From Oscillospiraceae bacterium (GTDB lineage Bacteria > Bacillota > Clostridia > Oscillospirales > Oscillospiraceae), in contig SVKO01000004.1 in the NCBI GenBank assembly GCA_015068455.1, forward strand, positions 62,001 through 126,000: a stretch of DNA of 64,000 bases, in the 5' to 3' direction. The position numbers and the translations under genes were made by a program. How positions within the stretch are numbered: the first letter of the stretch is position 1; each line of letters opens with the position of its first letter. The notes below the pieces were generated by a model. The model did not search any database. It saw only the letters and a list, made by a program, of their open reading frames with translations, and was not told the DNA's origin. Below are positions 8,772 to 17,971 of the stretch, piece after piece.

Positions 8772-10520
8772 TTACCCTCCATATCCTTTCTTTTGCTTCA
8801 GCCGGTCCCGCAGGGCCAGCAGATCCTGATCCGTGCGGACGCCGGATCTGGCCGATTCGTCCAATATGATTCCCAGATAGTCGCGGAAGGCGTCCTCTGA
8901 GACGAGTTCGTTTTTCTTCTGGCTCATCTGGGTCAGATGGGCCAGCTCCTCCGCCGTGAAGCTCTCGCCCAGGGCCGCCAGGGAGACCTGCAGGCCCTCC
9001 CGGCTGCGCTCGCGCAGGGCGGCGTAGGCCCGGCCCAGCAGGGGGGAGGAGAAGTCCTCCGGCGCGAGGTCTCCGGTCTGATCCAGCAGGGCGGGTTCGC
9101 GCAGGATCATCCGCAGCAGCCCCTCCTCGGCCATGGCCGAGCGCAGATTGCTGTAGCGGATCGAGCGTGATTCGGGCTGGGCATGGGCGGCGGGCGCCAT
9201 GGCCTCGCGCTCCCGGGCCTTCTTCTCCCGGCTCAGACGGCGGCGGTAGGCCTTATTGACCTCGATCTTCATGGCCTCCGGGGTGATCCCCGCGCTCTGG
9301 GCCGCCCGGGCCCCGTAGACCTCCCGCTCGATGGCGCTGGGAAGGCCGGCGATCATCTGCGCAGCCTCCGAGAGGAAGGCGACGCGCTGCTCGTCCAGGC
9401 TCAGGTCGTACCTGCGCTCCAGGGTCTGGAGCTGATACTCCGCGTGGTTCTCCGAGCGCTCCAGCAGCAGGCGGAAGCGGTCGGCGCCGAATTTTTTGAG
9501 GAATTCGTCCGGGTCCTTGGCCCCCTCCATGCGCAGGATCTTTACCTTCAGCCCCGCCTTTTCCAGGATGGGCACAGCCCGGCGGGTGGCGTTCTGTCCG
9601 GCTTCGTCGGAGTCGTAGGTCAGCACGATCTGCTCGGTGTATTTGCTCAAAAGGTTCGCGTGCTCCTCGGTCAGGGCGGTGCCCAGGGAGGCCACGGCGC
9701 TGTCAAAGCCGTACTGGTGCAGGGCGATGGCGTCCATGTAGCCCTCGGTGAGGATGATATAGCCCAGCTTGCTCTTTTTTGCCACGTTCATGGCGAAGAG
9801 ATTCTTTCGCTTGTTGAAAATGGTCGATTCCGGGGAATTGAGGTATTTGGGGGTGGAATCGTCCATGACCCGTCCGCCGAAGCCGATGACGTTGCCCCGG
9901 ATGTCGATGATGGGGAACATCAGCCGGTTGCGGAACCGGTCATAGGCCCCGCCGCTCTTCTGCGAGCGCAGGGCCAGGCCCGCGGCCATCAGCTCATCGA
10001 CGCTGTAGCCCATCTCCTTCATGGCGTCCAGCAGGCCGGACCAGCCCGGCGGGGCGAAGCCCAGGCCGAAATTCGTCACCGTCTGCCGGGACAGGCCGCG
10101 GCCGACGATGTACTCCACGGCCTGCTTCCCCTCGGGGGAGAAGAGCTGCCTGCGGTAGTAGCGGGCGGCGTCCCTGCACAGGGCCCAGAGCCGCTCCTGC
10201 AGCTTGTACTGGCTGCGGTAGGCTTCGTCCTCGGGCACCTCCAGCCCCGCCCGATTGGCCAGGAAGCGCACCGCGTCGGGATAGCTCAGGCCCTCGATGT
10301 CCATGATAAAGTTGATCACGCCGCCGCCCTTGTGGCAGCCGAAGCAGTAATAGAGCTGGGCGTCGGGGGAGACGGAGAAGGAGGCGGTCTTTTCCCCGTG
10401 GAAGGGGCACAGGCCGAACAGACGGCCGCCCTTGCGCTTGAGCTCCACATATTGGCTCACCACGTCTTCGATGGGATTGCGCACGATCAGCTCGTCGATG
10501 AATGCGGCGGGAAAAGCCAT
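8772..10520 (-). CDS. dnaG: DNA primase
   Basis: Primase of 582 residues. A CHC2 zinc-binding domain ([16 protein letters not shown] then [10 protein letters not shown], residues 38-66), a catalytic core with Toprim acidic motifs ([12 protein letters not shown] and [13 protein letters not shown]) and a DnaB-binding C-terminal region. It makes RNA primers at the replication fork. The stop sits 4 nt from the sigA start, indicating tight translational linkage; dgt lies 48 nt upstream on the same strand. Confidence 0.97.
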   Translation of the reverse strand: MAFPAAFIDELIVRNPIEDVVSQYVELKRKGGRLFGLCPFHGEKTASFSVSPDAQLYYCFGCHKGGGVINFIMDIEGLSYPDAVRFLANRAGLEVPEDEAYRSQYKLQERLWALCRDAARYYRRQLFSPEGKQAVEYIVGRGLSRQTVTNFGLGFAPPGWSGLLDAMKEMGYSVDELMAAGLALRSQKSGGAYDRFRNRLMFPIIDIRGNVIGFGGRVMDDSTPKYLNSPESTIFNKRKNLFAMNVAKKSKLGYIILTEGYMDAIALHQYGFDSAVASLGTALTEEHANLLSKYTEQIVLTYDSDEAGQNATRRAVPILEKAGLKVKILRMEGAKDPDEFLKKFGADRFRLLLERSENHAEYQLQTLERRYDLSLDEQRVAFLSEAAQMIAGLPSAIEREVYGARAAQSAGITPEAMKIEVNKAYRRRLSREKKAREREAMAPAAHAQPESRSIRYSNLRSAMAEEGLLRMILREPALLDQTGDLAPEDFSSPLLGRAYAALRERSREGLQVSLAALGESFTAEELAHLTQMSQKKNELVSEDAFRDYLGIILDESARSGVRTDQDLLALRDRLKQKKGYGG

Positions 10521-10568
10521 GTTGTACCCCTCCTTTCCACTGTTTCCCGTTTCCGGGCCGGTGATGCG

Positions 10569-11576
10569 TCAGCGCATCTGCCAACCGCTGGGAATGAAAA
10601 TCTGCTCGTACTGATAAATGGCGTATTTATCGGTCATGCAGGCGATGTAGTCGCAGACCACCCGCTCGATGCCGTCGAAATCCAGCTGGGGCCGGAAGTT
10701 CTCCGGGAGCTGCTCCGGGTGGCGCATGTAGTGCTCATACAGGCTTTTTAGAATATCCCTGGCTTTGGATTCCTCCCCCTTGGCAACGGGATTACGGTAA
10801 ACCTTCTCAAACATGAAGGTGCGCAGGGCGTCCATGGCCTCGGCCACCTTCGGCCGCATGCGCAGGGTATTGCTGATGCCGGTCTGGGTGATCAGCTCCT
10901 CCACCAGGGTGTTGATCCGCTCGGAGTGGGAATGGCCCAGGATGCCGGAGATCTCCTTGGGAATGTCGGATTCACACAGGATCCCGGCGCGCATGGCGTC
11001 GTCAATGTCGTGGTTGATGTAGGCGATGCGGTCGGCGAAGCGGATCACGTGGCCCTCCATGAAGTCCGGGGGGTCCGCGCTCCAGCTGTGGCCGAGGATG
11101 CCCATGCGGGTCTCATATGTCAGATTCAGCCCGGCGCCGTCCTTTTCCAGGATGTCCACCACCCGCAGGGACTGCTCGTTGTGGCGGAAGGGCTTTCCGG
11201 TGACCTCGCTCAGGGCGATCTCGCCGGCGTGGCCGAAGGGGGTGTGGCCCAGGTCGTGGCCCATGGCGATGGCCTCGGTGAGATCCTCGTTCAGCCGCAG
11301 GCCCACGCTGATGGCCCGGGCGATGCGCGAGACCTCCAGGGTATGGGTCATGCGGGTGCGGTAGTGGTCGCCCTCCGGCTGGAGGAAGACCTGGGTTTTA
11401 TGCATCAGGCGGCGGAAGGCCTTGGAATGGATGATGCGGTCGGTGTCCCGCTGGAAGCAGGTGCGGCTGTCGCGCTCCGCCTCCGGATTGGCGCGGCCGC
11501 GGGACTGGTCGGCAAAGGACGCCAGGGGAGAGAGGATCTCATGCTCCTGCCGCTCGATGCGTTCACGGATCGTCAT
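10569..11576 (-). CDS. dgt: Deoxyguanosinetriphosphate triphosphohydrolase-like protein
   Basis: HD-domain dNTPase of 335 residues with H...HD...D metal ligands: HTLEVSRIARAISVG (H85 region), AIAMGHDLGHTPFGHAGE (HD pair), and a later D in FADRIAYINHDIDDA. Family members hydrolyse dNTPs to nucleosides and triphosphate, controlling dNTP pools. AAAGGAGG precedes the ATG at 11576. In Clostridia this gene commonly precedes dnaG-sigA as here, linking dNTP supply to replication. Confidence 0.93.
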   Translation of the reverse strand: MTIRERIERQEHEILSPLASFADQSRGRANPEAERDSRTCFQRDTDRIIHSKAFRRLMHKTQVFLQPEGDHYRTRMTHTLEVSRIARAISVGLRLNEDLTEAIAMGHDLGHTPFGHAGEIALSEVTGKPFRHNEQSLRVVDILEKDGAGLNLTYETRMGILGHSWSADPPDFMEGHVIRFADRIAYINHDIDDAMRAGILCESDIPKEISGILGHSHSERINTLVEELITQTGISNTLRMRPKVAEAMDALRTFMFEKVYRNPVAKGEESKARDILKSLYEHYMRHPEQLPENFRPQLDFDGIERVVCDYIACMTDKYAIYQYEQIFIPSGWQMR

Positions 11577-11593
11577 ACTGGACGCCTCCTTTG

Positions 11594-12223
11594 TTATCTT
11601 TTGTAGGGGCCGGGCAGATATTCCGTACCGGCGTCGACGGGGACGAGCTTCCCGGAGGAAAGATCGGTGAGTCTTACGGCGAAGGCGTCGGCCCTGCCCA
11701 TCGGGATGCGCACGGTCATATCCACCTGCGCGCCGTATTCCGCGGCGGCGATCTGGCCCTCGTGGGCCTCGACCTCCAGCTTCACCCGCTCAAAGAGGGG
11801 ATAGGGGCAGGGGATCTCATAGCGCTGCCACAGGCGCATGATGCTGACGCCCGCGGCGTCCACAGCCATGGCCGCGGCCTTGGAGTAGGCCCGCACCAGG
11901 CCGCCGGTGCCAAGCAATATGCCGCCGAAGTAGCGGGTGACCACGCAGCACACGTTCTGCAGCTCCTGGCGGCGCAGCACGTCCAGCACCGGCATGCCGC
12001 CGGTGCCCTGGGGCTCGCCGTCGTCGGAGTAACGCATGGCCCCGCCGCGGATGATGTAGGCGTAGACGTGGTGCCGGGCGTCCCACATGGATTCCCTTGT
12101 GGCTTTGATGGCGGCCAGGGCTTCCTCCTCCGTGTCGGTGCGCCAGATATGCCCGATGAAGCGGGAGCGCTTTTCGGTATGTTCGTCGATGCCCTCCCCG
12201 GAGGGTACGAGATATTCTTCCAT
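11594..12223 (-). CDS. YigZ/IMPACT family protein
   Basis: A 209-residue YigZ family protein: RFIGHIWRTDTEEEALAAI, YSDDGEPQGTGGMPVLDVL and VTRYFGGILLGTGGLVRAY are the family's hallmark glycine-rich blocks, followed by a C-terminal EF-G-like ferredoxin fold (residues about 140-200). IMPACT relatives bind ribosome-associated factors in eukaryotes; the bacterial role is unsettled. It ends 17 nt before the dgt start, so may be co-transcribed with dgt-dnaG-sigA. Confidence 0.93.
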   Translation of the reverse strand: MEEYLVPSGEGIDEHTEKRSRFIGHIWRTDTEEEALAAIKATRESMWDARHHVYAYIIRGGAMRYSDDGEPQGTGGMPVLDVLRRQELQNVCCVVTRYFGGILLGTGGLVRAYSKAAAMAVDAAGVSIMRLWQRYEIPCPYPLFERVKLEVEAHEGQIAAAEYGAQVDMTVRIPMGRADAFAVRLTDLSSGKLVPVDAGTEYLPGPYKR

Positions 12224-12310
12224 TGCTTTCCCCTATACAGTGAATGATCGATGATGGGCCGGCCCGTCCGGCGCTCCCTCCGGATGAGAGAAGCGGCCAG
12301 TCTTACCGGA

Positions 12311-13039
12311 TCAGTAAATTGTGACCGAAGTGCCCGGGGTGACGGTCTGCAGGATCTTGATCATGCTCTCCTCCGACACGCCCACGCAGCCGCCGGTGGG
12401 GGAGTCGGGACCTCTCCAGCAGTGCAGGAAGATGGCGTTGCCCGCATAGGGGGCGTCGGCGCGGTTGTAGCCCAGATCCAGCAGATAGTTGTATACGACG
12501 GGATAGTCGATCAGGTGCTCGTCCTCGGAGTAATCGGCGTCGGGATCGTCGCTGCGGTAGATCAGCGTATTGTACTTTTTGCCGTTGGAGCCGGTGGCGC
12601 ACCAGTACATATCGTCGGTGACCTTGGTATATGGCAGCAGGCTGCCGGGGTCGTCGTTGATGCCGTAGGCTTCGCCGATCTCCCAGGTTCCGAGGGGCGT
12701 TTTCGTGTCGCCCTCGGACTGCTTGCCGGGGCCGTTCTTGCCCACGACGGCGGGGCAGGTAAACACCGGCTCATATTTCCCGCCTCTGGCCTGATAGATC
12801 GTCAGCTCCGCGTGGAAATCGCCGTTGATGGCGGTCTTGATGCCGATGCGGTATTCGCCGTCGCGCTCGGCGGAGATGGGCTGGGCGAACAGGGTCTGCT
12901 CGACCTCCTGCTGGGAAATGACGTTTTTATAGCGCTTGAAGTGCGACTGGTGGACCGCCATCGCTGCAATGACGGCAAGCAGCGCCAGCACGACGACGCA
13001 GAGCGCTGCAATGATGGCGGTTGTCTTTTTCTTGCTCAT
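12311..13039 (-). CDS. L,D-transpeptidase (YkuD-domain) membrane-anchored
   Basis: The 242-residue protein has a signal-anchor TM segment (residues 7-29, IIAALCVVVLALLAVIAAM) and a C-terminal YkuD catalytic domain. The active-site block reads LHCWRGPDSPTGGCVGVS: His near 204 and the nucleophile Cys218, matching the HxxxxxxxxS(H)GC pattern with Thr-Gly-Gly before Cys. Such enzymes form 3-3 peptidoglycan cross-links or act on spore or wall peptides outside the membrane. No peptidoglycan-binding domain is fused. It lies between yigZ and an unknown membrane protein. Confidence 0.88.
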   Translation of the reverse strand: MSKKKTTAIIAALCVVVLALLAVIAAMAVHQSHFKRYKNVISQQEVEQTLFAQPISAERDGEYRIGIKTAINGDFHAELTIYQARGGKYEPVFTCPAVVGKNGPGKQSEGDTKTPLGTWEIGEAYGINDDPGSLLPYTKVTDDMYWCATGSNGKKYNTLIYRSDDPDADYSEDEHLIDYPVVYNYLLDLGYNRADAPYAGNAIFLHCWRGPDSPTGGCVGVSEESMIKILQTVTPGTSVTIY

Positions 13040-13122
13040 TCTTTTTTCTCCTTCATCTGATTTCGAAGCCGGATGACTGCCGCATACGGTGACGGTGTCC
13101 GCGGTTCCGTACTCTGCCGAAA

Positions 13123-13647
13123 TCAGCGGTACAAATCCCGCTTTATGAATGTGATTTCCGGCCGCATTTCACGGATTTTCTGTTCCATTTCTTCCGAGTA
13201 TCCGAAGATGATGTATTCTTTCGGCCTTTTACTATAATAGGATGAATATTTGTGTTTTTCTTTTTTCATACGCGCAGGCAGCGGACTTTTTGAAAACAGA
13301 AAAAACTGCATACAGGAATGCGGCAACCGAAACATCGGCCCCGTCCGGATGATATAGGCATAGGGATAATCGTTCCAGGCAATGGCACGTTTTCTGCGAA
13401 AAACGGAATACTCTGTGATCCCGGACGGCGCAAGCTGATATTCACGGAACAATCCTGCCGTCGTTTTTACAAAAAGCGGGCAGAAACCTAATAAAATGGC
13501 TAAGAACAAGACAGACGCATAAAGCGCTGAACGATCCCTCGAACCGCGGCATAGAAGGAGAACAACGTCGCAAACGGCAATTGCAAAAAAGATGATCGTC
13601 AATACGAGCCAATAATAAGCATCACGGGTTTTTCTTGTCCGCAGCAT
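13123..13647 (-). CDS. Hypothetical two-TM protein with PH-like C-terminus
   Basis: I do not recognise a named family. The 174-residue product has two adjacent TM helices (YYWLVLTIIFFAIAVCDVVL and LYASVLFLAILLGFCPLFV) and a basic, beta-rich C-terminal half (EYQLAPSGITEYSVFRRKRAIAW) reminiscent of bacterial PH-like domain proteins. It is more AT-rich than its neighbours. The ATG at 13647 is chosen over 13662 because GAGGA then stands at good spacing. It is flanked by the transpeptidase and hflX, with no obvious functional link. Confidence 0.6.
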   Translation of the reverse strand: MLRTRKTRDAYYWLVLTIIFFAIAVCDVVLLLCRGSRDRSALYASVLFLAILLGFCPLFVKTTAGLFREYQLAPSGITEYSVFRRKRAIAWNDYPYAYIIRTGPMFRLPHSCMQFFLFSKSPLPARMKKEKHKYSSYYSKRPKEYIIFGYSEEMEQKIREMRPEITFIKRDLYR

Positions 13648-13724
13648 GGTTCCTGTCCTCATTTTGCACTGTATTTTCTGCGCCCCCCGGTTCCCTCACA
13701 CCATCGTATGGAAATCCCGGTGCG

Positions 13725-14975
13725 TTACTCCTGCACCCAATCCCTCAACTGCCCGAACAGGGCCTCGGGGACGATGGCTTCCACGGCGATGCCCTCGCCG
13801 GTGTACTCGCAGGAGAGGACCTGGGCCTTCTCGTGGAGCTGCTCGATCCTGCCGCCCTGGGCATAGGGAAGCAGGAGTTTGCAGTGATGCAGGCCCCGGT
13901 TCAGGGTGGTCTCGATGAGGGAAAGCAGCTCGTCCATGCCCTCGCCGGTGGCGGCGCTGACACGCACGCACTCGCTCCGGTGGGGGATGCGGTCCTCGGG
14001 GACCAGGTCTGACTTGTTGTAGCATTCGATCACCGGCGTGCCGGGCTTTGCCAGCTGCTCTATTAGACGATCCACCACGGCGATATGTTCCGCCCGATCC
14101 GGGTCGGAGGCGTCGATCACGTGCAGGAGCACATCGGCGTATTCCAGCTCCTCCAGGGTGGCGCGGAAGGCGCTGACCAGGTGGTGGGGCAGCTTGGCGA
14201 TGAAGCCGACGGTGTCCGACAGCAGCACCGTCAGGGTATCGGAGACCTTCAGACGGCGGGTGGTGGTGTCCAGGGTGTCGAACAGGCGGTCATTGGCGGG
14301 GATCTCCGCCCCGGTGAGGCGGTTGAGGATCGTGGATTTGCCCGCGTTGGTGTAGCCCACCAGGGCCGCCACGGGCACGCTGGCATGGATGCGGCGCTCC
14401 CGCGCCGTGGCGCGCACCTGGCGCACGGCCTCCAGCTCCTGTTCCAGCTTTTCGATCCGCCGGCGGATGTGGCGGCGGTCCGTTTCCAGTTTGGTTTCGC
14501 CGGGGCCGCGGGTGCCGATGCCGCCGCCGAGGCGCGACAGGCTCGTGCCCATGCCCGACAGCCGGGGCAGCAGATAGCGGTACTGGGCCAGCTCCACCTG
14601 GAGCCGGCCTTCGGCGGTGCGCGCCCGCTGGGCGAAAATATCCAGGATCAGAGCGCTGCGGTCCAGCACCACGGCCCCGGTCAGCTCCTCCAGTGCCCGC
14701 ATCTGGCTGGGGGAGAGCTCATTGTCAAAGATGACCATGTTGGCGTCCGTCGCCCGGACGAGCTCGGCCACCTCCTGGGCCTTGCCCTCGCCGATGAAGC
14801 TGTGGGCGTCGGGGGCGTGGCGGTTCTGCAGCACGGTGGCGGTGCATTCGCCGCCGGCGGTTTCGAGCAGACTGCGGAGCTCCTCCAGGGTGCGCTCCGT
14901 GGCGGCCTGCTCGGGGCGGAAGCAGTCGGCGTTCAGACCGACCAGCACTGCCCGGTCGATGATATGTTGTTCCAT
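13725..14975 (-). CDS. hflX: GTPase HflX
   Basis: HflX-type ribosome-associated GTPase, 416 aa from the ATG at 14975. N-terminal HflX domain (VIFDNELSPSQMRALEELTG, RTAEGRLQVELAQY, GGIGTRGPGETKLE), then the G domain with G1 GYTNAGKST, G3 DTVGFI and G4 NKSD. HflX splits stalled or hibernating ribosomes. An upstream TTG (15023) would extend it but sits beside the rpmE terminator and has no Shine-Dalgarno. The gene runs in the same direction as rpmE upstream and is separated from it by that terminator. Confidence 0.95.
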   Translation of the reverse strand: MEQHIIDRAVLVGLNADCFRPEQAATERTLEELRSLLETAGGECTATVLQNRHAPDAHSFIGEGKAQEVAELVRATDANMVIFDNELSPSQMRALEELTGAVVLDRSALILDIFAQRARTAEGRLQVELAQYRYLLPRLSGMGTSLSRLGGGIGTRGPGETKLETDRRHIRRRIEKLEQELEAVRQVRATARERRIHASVPVAALVGYTNAGKSTILNRLTGAEIPANDRLFDTLDTTTRRLKVSDTLTVLLSDTVGFIAKLPHHLVSAFRATLEELEYADVLLHVIDASDPDRAEHIAVVDRLIEQLAKPGTPVIECYNKSDLVPEDRIPHRSECVRVSAATGEGMDELLSLIETTLNRGLHHCKLLLPYAQGGRIEQLHEKAQVLSCEYTGEGIAVEAIVPEALFGQLRDWVQE

Positions 14976-15034
14976 AAACGTCTCAAATCTGACAGTATTT
15001 CCAATTTTTCGGGGCAGTCCCAAAAGGAATGGAT

Positions 15035-15066
15035 GAAAAAAGCCCGCACCTGTCTGCGGTGCGGGC
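15035..15066 (-). terminator. Terminator after rpmE
   Basis: On the minus strand GCCCGCACC...GGTGCGGGC with a short loop is followed by TTTTTTC. It begins 10 nt after the L31 stop codon. Confidence 0.9.
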
Positions 15067-15075
15067 CCCGATCGA

Positions 15076-15276
15076 TTATTTCAGGCCGTATTTCTTGTTG
15101 AAGCGCTCTACGCGTCCGCCGGTGTCGACCAGCTTCTGCCGGCCGGTATAGAACGGATGGCACTTGGAGCAGATTTCAACCTTGATATCTTTCTTCGTGG
15201 AGCCCGTCTCAATGATCGCGCCGCAGGCACAACGGATCGTGGTCTGCTGGTAATTGGGATGGATACCTTCCTTCAT
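15076..15276 (-). CDS. rpmE: 50S ribosomal protein L31, zinc-binding form
   Basis: The 66-residue L31 begins [10 protein letters not shown] at 15276, with AGGTG upstream. Cysteines in IRCACG and [13 protein letters not shown] form the zinc site, so this is the C+ form of L31. It belongs to the large ribosomal subunit near the central protuberance. It is monocistronic, bounded by its own promoter and terminator. The longer frame to 15357 is rejected because it reads through the leader. Confidence 0.97.
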   Translation of the reverse strand: MKEGIHPNYQQTTIRCACGAIIETGSTKKDIKVEICSKCHPFYTGRQKLVDTGGRVERFNKKYGLK

Positions 15277-15353
15277 GGGATACACCTCATCTTTCAAAAT
15301 CTGTAAAAGAGCGTCGCGCTCTTCCCTTGGCTTTTTAAGGCTTGATGATTTTA
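15277..15353 (-). promoter_or_regulatory. rpmE promoter and leader
   Basis: TTGCAT (15371-15376) and TAAAAT (15348-15353) are spaced 17 nt apart on the minus strand. The short transcribed leader contains an AGAGCGCGACGCTCT hairpin, which could be an L31 autoregulatory leader; that role is a guess. Confidence 0.6.
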
Positions 15354-15402
15354 CCACAAGATGCGCGGCAATGCAAGCACTTTTTTCTCTTTTTTCTGGT
15401 TT

Positions 15403-16563
15403 TCAGTCCTCCGGCGCGCAAAAAACCCGCGGCTTTTGGGGAATCGCCGGGAATTCCTGTGCAGGGAGGAACAGGGGATAGAGCCGCGCGGCCCGCTGCT
15501 CCAGCTCGAAATACCGTCCCTCGCCCGCTTCGCCGGGGTGCAGGATCGCGATATCGCCGCCGGTTCGCGCCCCGCGCAGGATCTCCCGGCCCCTGCCATT
15601 GAAGGCCAGGGCACGGACGTAGGGCGCGGGCGCGGCAAGATCGGCCTCCCGAACGCCCAGAAACGCACACAGGATCATGCGCTCGATGCGGGCTCTGGCA
15701 TAGCGGCGGGACTTGACCGATGCGATCAGTTCTTCCAGGCTCCCGGCCCTGCGGCTCCCTGCCATCAGCTTGCGCCAAAGGCCCTCGGCGCCGTAGGGGA
15801 GGGCTTCAAATTCGCCGTCGTCCATGGCCCGCAGCCGGGCCAGGATCGCACGCTCGCCCCATTCGATCCGGTGGAGCTTCGCCTCCGCGAACAGCGGCCG
15901 CGCCGCCTCCGGCACATGGTCCAGCCACCGGGGATCCGGCATCACGGCCCGCAGGGCCGTGGCGGAGGGATTGACCGGGTCGATCCCCGTATCGTGGTAG
16001 CCGCCTTCGCGCCGGACGGCCAGGGGTTCGATGCCGCTGCCCCGGGCCAGCAGGGCCTTGCAGTATTCCACCGCCAGGATGTCGTTGGGATTGCGCAGGA
16101 TTGTCCCGTCCCCGCCGACGGCCTCCAGGGCCGCCTGCCGCGTGGCGGCAAAGCTTTTTCCCTCCGGCAGCCGGGCGCGCAGCGCTTCGGAAAACGCCCC
16201 GGAGCGCAGGCGTTCAGCGGTTGACATAATTAAATTACCGTCACCGGATTCGCAGCCGAAGCACAGGCAGTCCACCGCGCCCAGCCGGTCCAGCACGTCC
16301 ACGGCGCCGGCGGCGAAGCCCTCGGCGCTGGAAAGGGAGGCGGTCAGGGGCAGCTCCAGCACCAGATCCGCCCCGCTCTCCACCGCCGCCCGGGCCCGGG
16401 TGGGGGCGTCGATCACGGCGGGACGGCCCCGCTGGACAAAGCTGCCGCTCATGAGGCAGACGATGCGCGCATCCGCCCCCAGGGCCTGCCGCGCCAGGCG
16501 ATACTGCCGCACATGGCCCAGGTGCAGGGGGTCGTATTCACAAACGATGGCGGCGGTGCGCAT
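15403..16563 (-). CDS. tmcAL: tRNA(Met) cytidine acetate ligase family
   Basis: The N-terminus AAIVCEYDPLHLGHVRQY is the nucleotidyltransferase (HxGH-like) motif of the TmcAL/YlbM family, which makes N4-acetylcytidine at the wobble position of elongator tRNA-Met using acetate and ATP. Later LILELPLTAS-like text (VLELPLTASLSSAEGFA) and ILRNPNDILAVEY are also conserved. 386 aa from the ATG at 16563, preceded by an AGG-type Shine-Dalgarno. It is divergent to ackA, an acetate-metabolising enzyme: a fitting but possibly coincidental pairing. In the family text the first block is usually GFNPFHNGH; here it is EYDPLHLGH. Confidence 0.88.
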   Translation of the reverse strand: MRTAAIVCEYDPLHLGHVRQYRLARQALGADARIVCLMSGSFVQRGRPAVIDAPTRARAAVESGADLVLELPLTASLSSAEGFAAGAVDVLDRLGAVDCLCFGCESGDGNLIMSTAERLRSGAFSEALRARLPEGKSFAATRQAALEAVGGDGTILRNPNDILAVEYCKALLARGSGIEPLAVRREGGYHDTGIDPVNPSATALRAVMPDPRWLDHVPEAARPLFAEAKLHRIEWGERAILARLRAMDDGEFEALPYGAEGLWRKLMAGSRRAGSLEELIASVKSRRYARARIERMILCAFLGVREADLAAPAPYVRALAFNGRGREILRGARTGGDIAILHPGEAGEGRYFELEQRAARLYPLFLPAQEFPAIPQKPRVFCAPED

Positions 16564-16601
16564 TTTACCTGCCCCTTTTCCGAAAAATTTTGATTTTTGG
16601 C

Positions 16602-16630
16602 TTGTATGATGGGCCAAAATATTATACAAT
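16602..16630 (+). promoter_or_regulatory. Promoter for ackA
   Basis: TTGTAT (16602-16607) and TACAAT (16625-16630) with a 17-nt spacer lie about 65 nt before the acetate kinase start, inside the 131-nt divergent region shared with tmcAL. Confidence 0.55.
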
Positions 16631-16694
16631 AACTGTCGGTGCTTTATTTTATCACAAAATCATGCGAAAGCATACTTTTTTTTGAGGTGTAACT

Positions 16695-17894
16695 ATGAAT
16701 ATTCTTGTCATCAACGCAGGCTCGTCCTCTCTGAAGTATCAGCTCATGGACCCGGATACCGGCTGGGTCAGCGCCAAGGGCCTCTGTGAGCGCATCGGCA
16801 TCGACGGCCGTCTGACGCACCGCATCCCCGCCAAGGGCGAGAAGGTGTCCCGCGACATCCCCATGCCCACCCATTCCGAGGCCATTTCCGCCGTCCTGGA
16901 CATCCTGGTGGACGAGCGCTACGGCGTCATCAAGTCCCTGGACGAGGTGGACGCGGTGGGTCACCGCGTGCTGCACGGCGGCGACAAGTTCGTCGAGTCC
17001 TGCATCATCAACGAGGCCTGCAAGCAGGCCATCCGCGACTGCATCCCCCTGGGCCCCCTCCACAACCCCGCCAACCTCAAGGGCATCGAGGCCTGTGAGA
17101 AGGTCATGCCCGGCAAGCCCCAGGTGGCCGTGTTCGATACCGCCTTCCATATGACCATGCCCCCGAAGGCCTATCGCTATGCCATCCCCACCAAGTACTA
17201 TGAGGAAGACCATCTGCGCCGCTACGGCTTCCACGGCACCTCCCACCGCTTTGTTTCCAAGCGGGCCATCGAGCTCATGGGCAAGCCCGCCTCCGAGCTC
17301 AAGATCATCGTCTGCCACCTGGGCAACGGCTCGTCCCTGTCCGCCGTGGCCGACGGCAAGTGCCAGGATACCTCCATGGGCCTGAGCCCTCTGGCCGGTC
17401 TGCCCATGGGCACCCGTTCCGGCGACATCGACACCTGCGTGGCCCAGTTCATCATGAACAAGTACAACCTCAGCGCCGACCAGTGCCTGAACATGCTCAA
17501 CAAGCAGTCCGGCGTGCTGGCCCTGTCCAATGGTCTTTCCTCCGACTTCCGCGACCTCGAGTCCGCCGCGAAGGAGGGCAACGAGGCCTGCCAGCTGGCG
17601 CTGGACAAGTTCTGCTATGAGACCCGCAAGTACATCGGCGCCTATGCCGCCGCCCTGGGCGGCCTGGACTGCCTGGTGTTCACCGCCGGCGTCGGCGAGA
17701 ACGGCAGCACCAACCGCGCCAATATCTGCAAGGGCCTGGAGTTCATGGGCGTCAAGATCGACCCCGAGCGCAACAAGGTCCGCGGCGAAGAGGCCCTCAT
17801 TTCCACCGACGATTCCAAGGTCAAGGTCTGGGTCATCCCCACCAACGAGGAGCTCATGATCGCCCAGGATACCGCCGAGCTGTGCGGAAAGTAA
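16695..17894 (+). CDS. ackA: Acetate kinase
   Basis: Acetate kinase of usual length (399 aa). It opens with NAGSSSLKYQ, the ATP/acetate-binding signature, and has GHRVLHGGDKF, HNPANLKGIEAC and FDTAFHMTMP with the catalytic Arg/Asp region, and GENG near the C-terminus. It converts acetyl-phosphate and ADP to acetate and ATP, the last step of fermentative acetate formation. Its codon use is markedly biased to C-ending codons, suggesting strong expression. It stands alone (no adjacent pta) with its own promoter and terminator. Confidence 0.98.
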   Translation: MNILVINAGSSSLKYQLMDPDTGWVSAKGLCERIGIDGRLTHRIPAKGEKVSRDIPMPTHSEAISAVLDILVDERYGVIKSLDEVDAVGHRVLHGGDKFVESCIINEACKQAIRDCIPLGPLHNPANLKGIEACEKVMPGKPQVAVFDTAFHMTMPPKAYRYAIPTKYYEEDHLRRYGFHGTSHRFVSKRAIELMGKPASELKIIVCHLGNGSSLSAVADGKCQDTSMGLSPLAGLPMGTRSGDIDTCVAQFIMNKYNLSADQCLNMLNKQSGVLALSNGLSSDFRDLESAAKEGNEACQLALDKFCYETRKYIGAYAAALGGLDCLVFTAGVGENGSTNRANICKGLEFMGVKIDPERNKVRGEEALISTDDSKVKVWVIPTNEELMIAQDTAELCGK

Positions 17895-17902
17895 GCTGAA
17901 AA

Positions 17903-17939
17903 CAAAAAAGTGCAGCCCCGATCGGGCTGCACTTTTTTG
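17903..17939. terminator. Bidirectional terminator between ackA and the GyrI-like gene
   Basis: AAAAAAGTGCAGCCC / GGGCTGCACTTTTTT form a near-perfect stem with A and T tails on both sides, between two convergent genes. Confidence 0.92.
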
Positions 17940-17971
17940 TTGTGCAAGGCATACGGATCGCGCACAGCAGT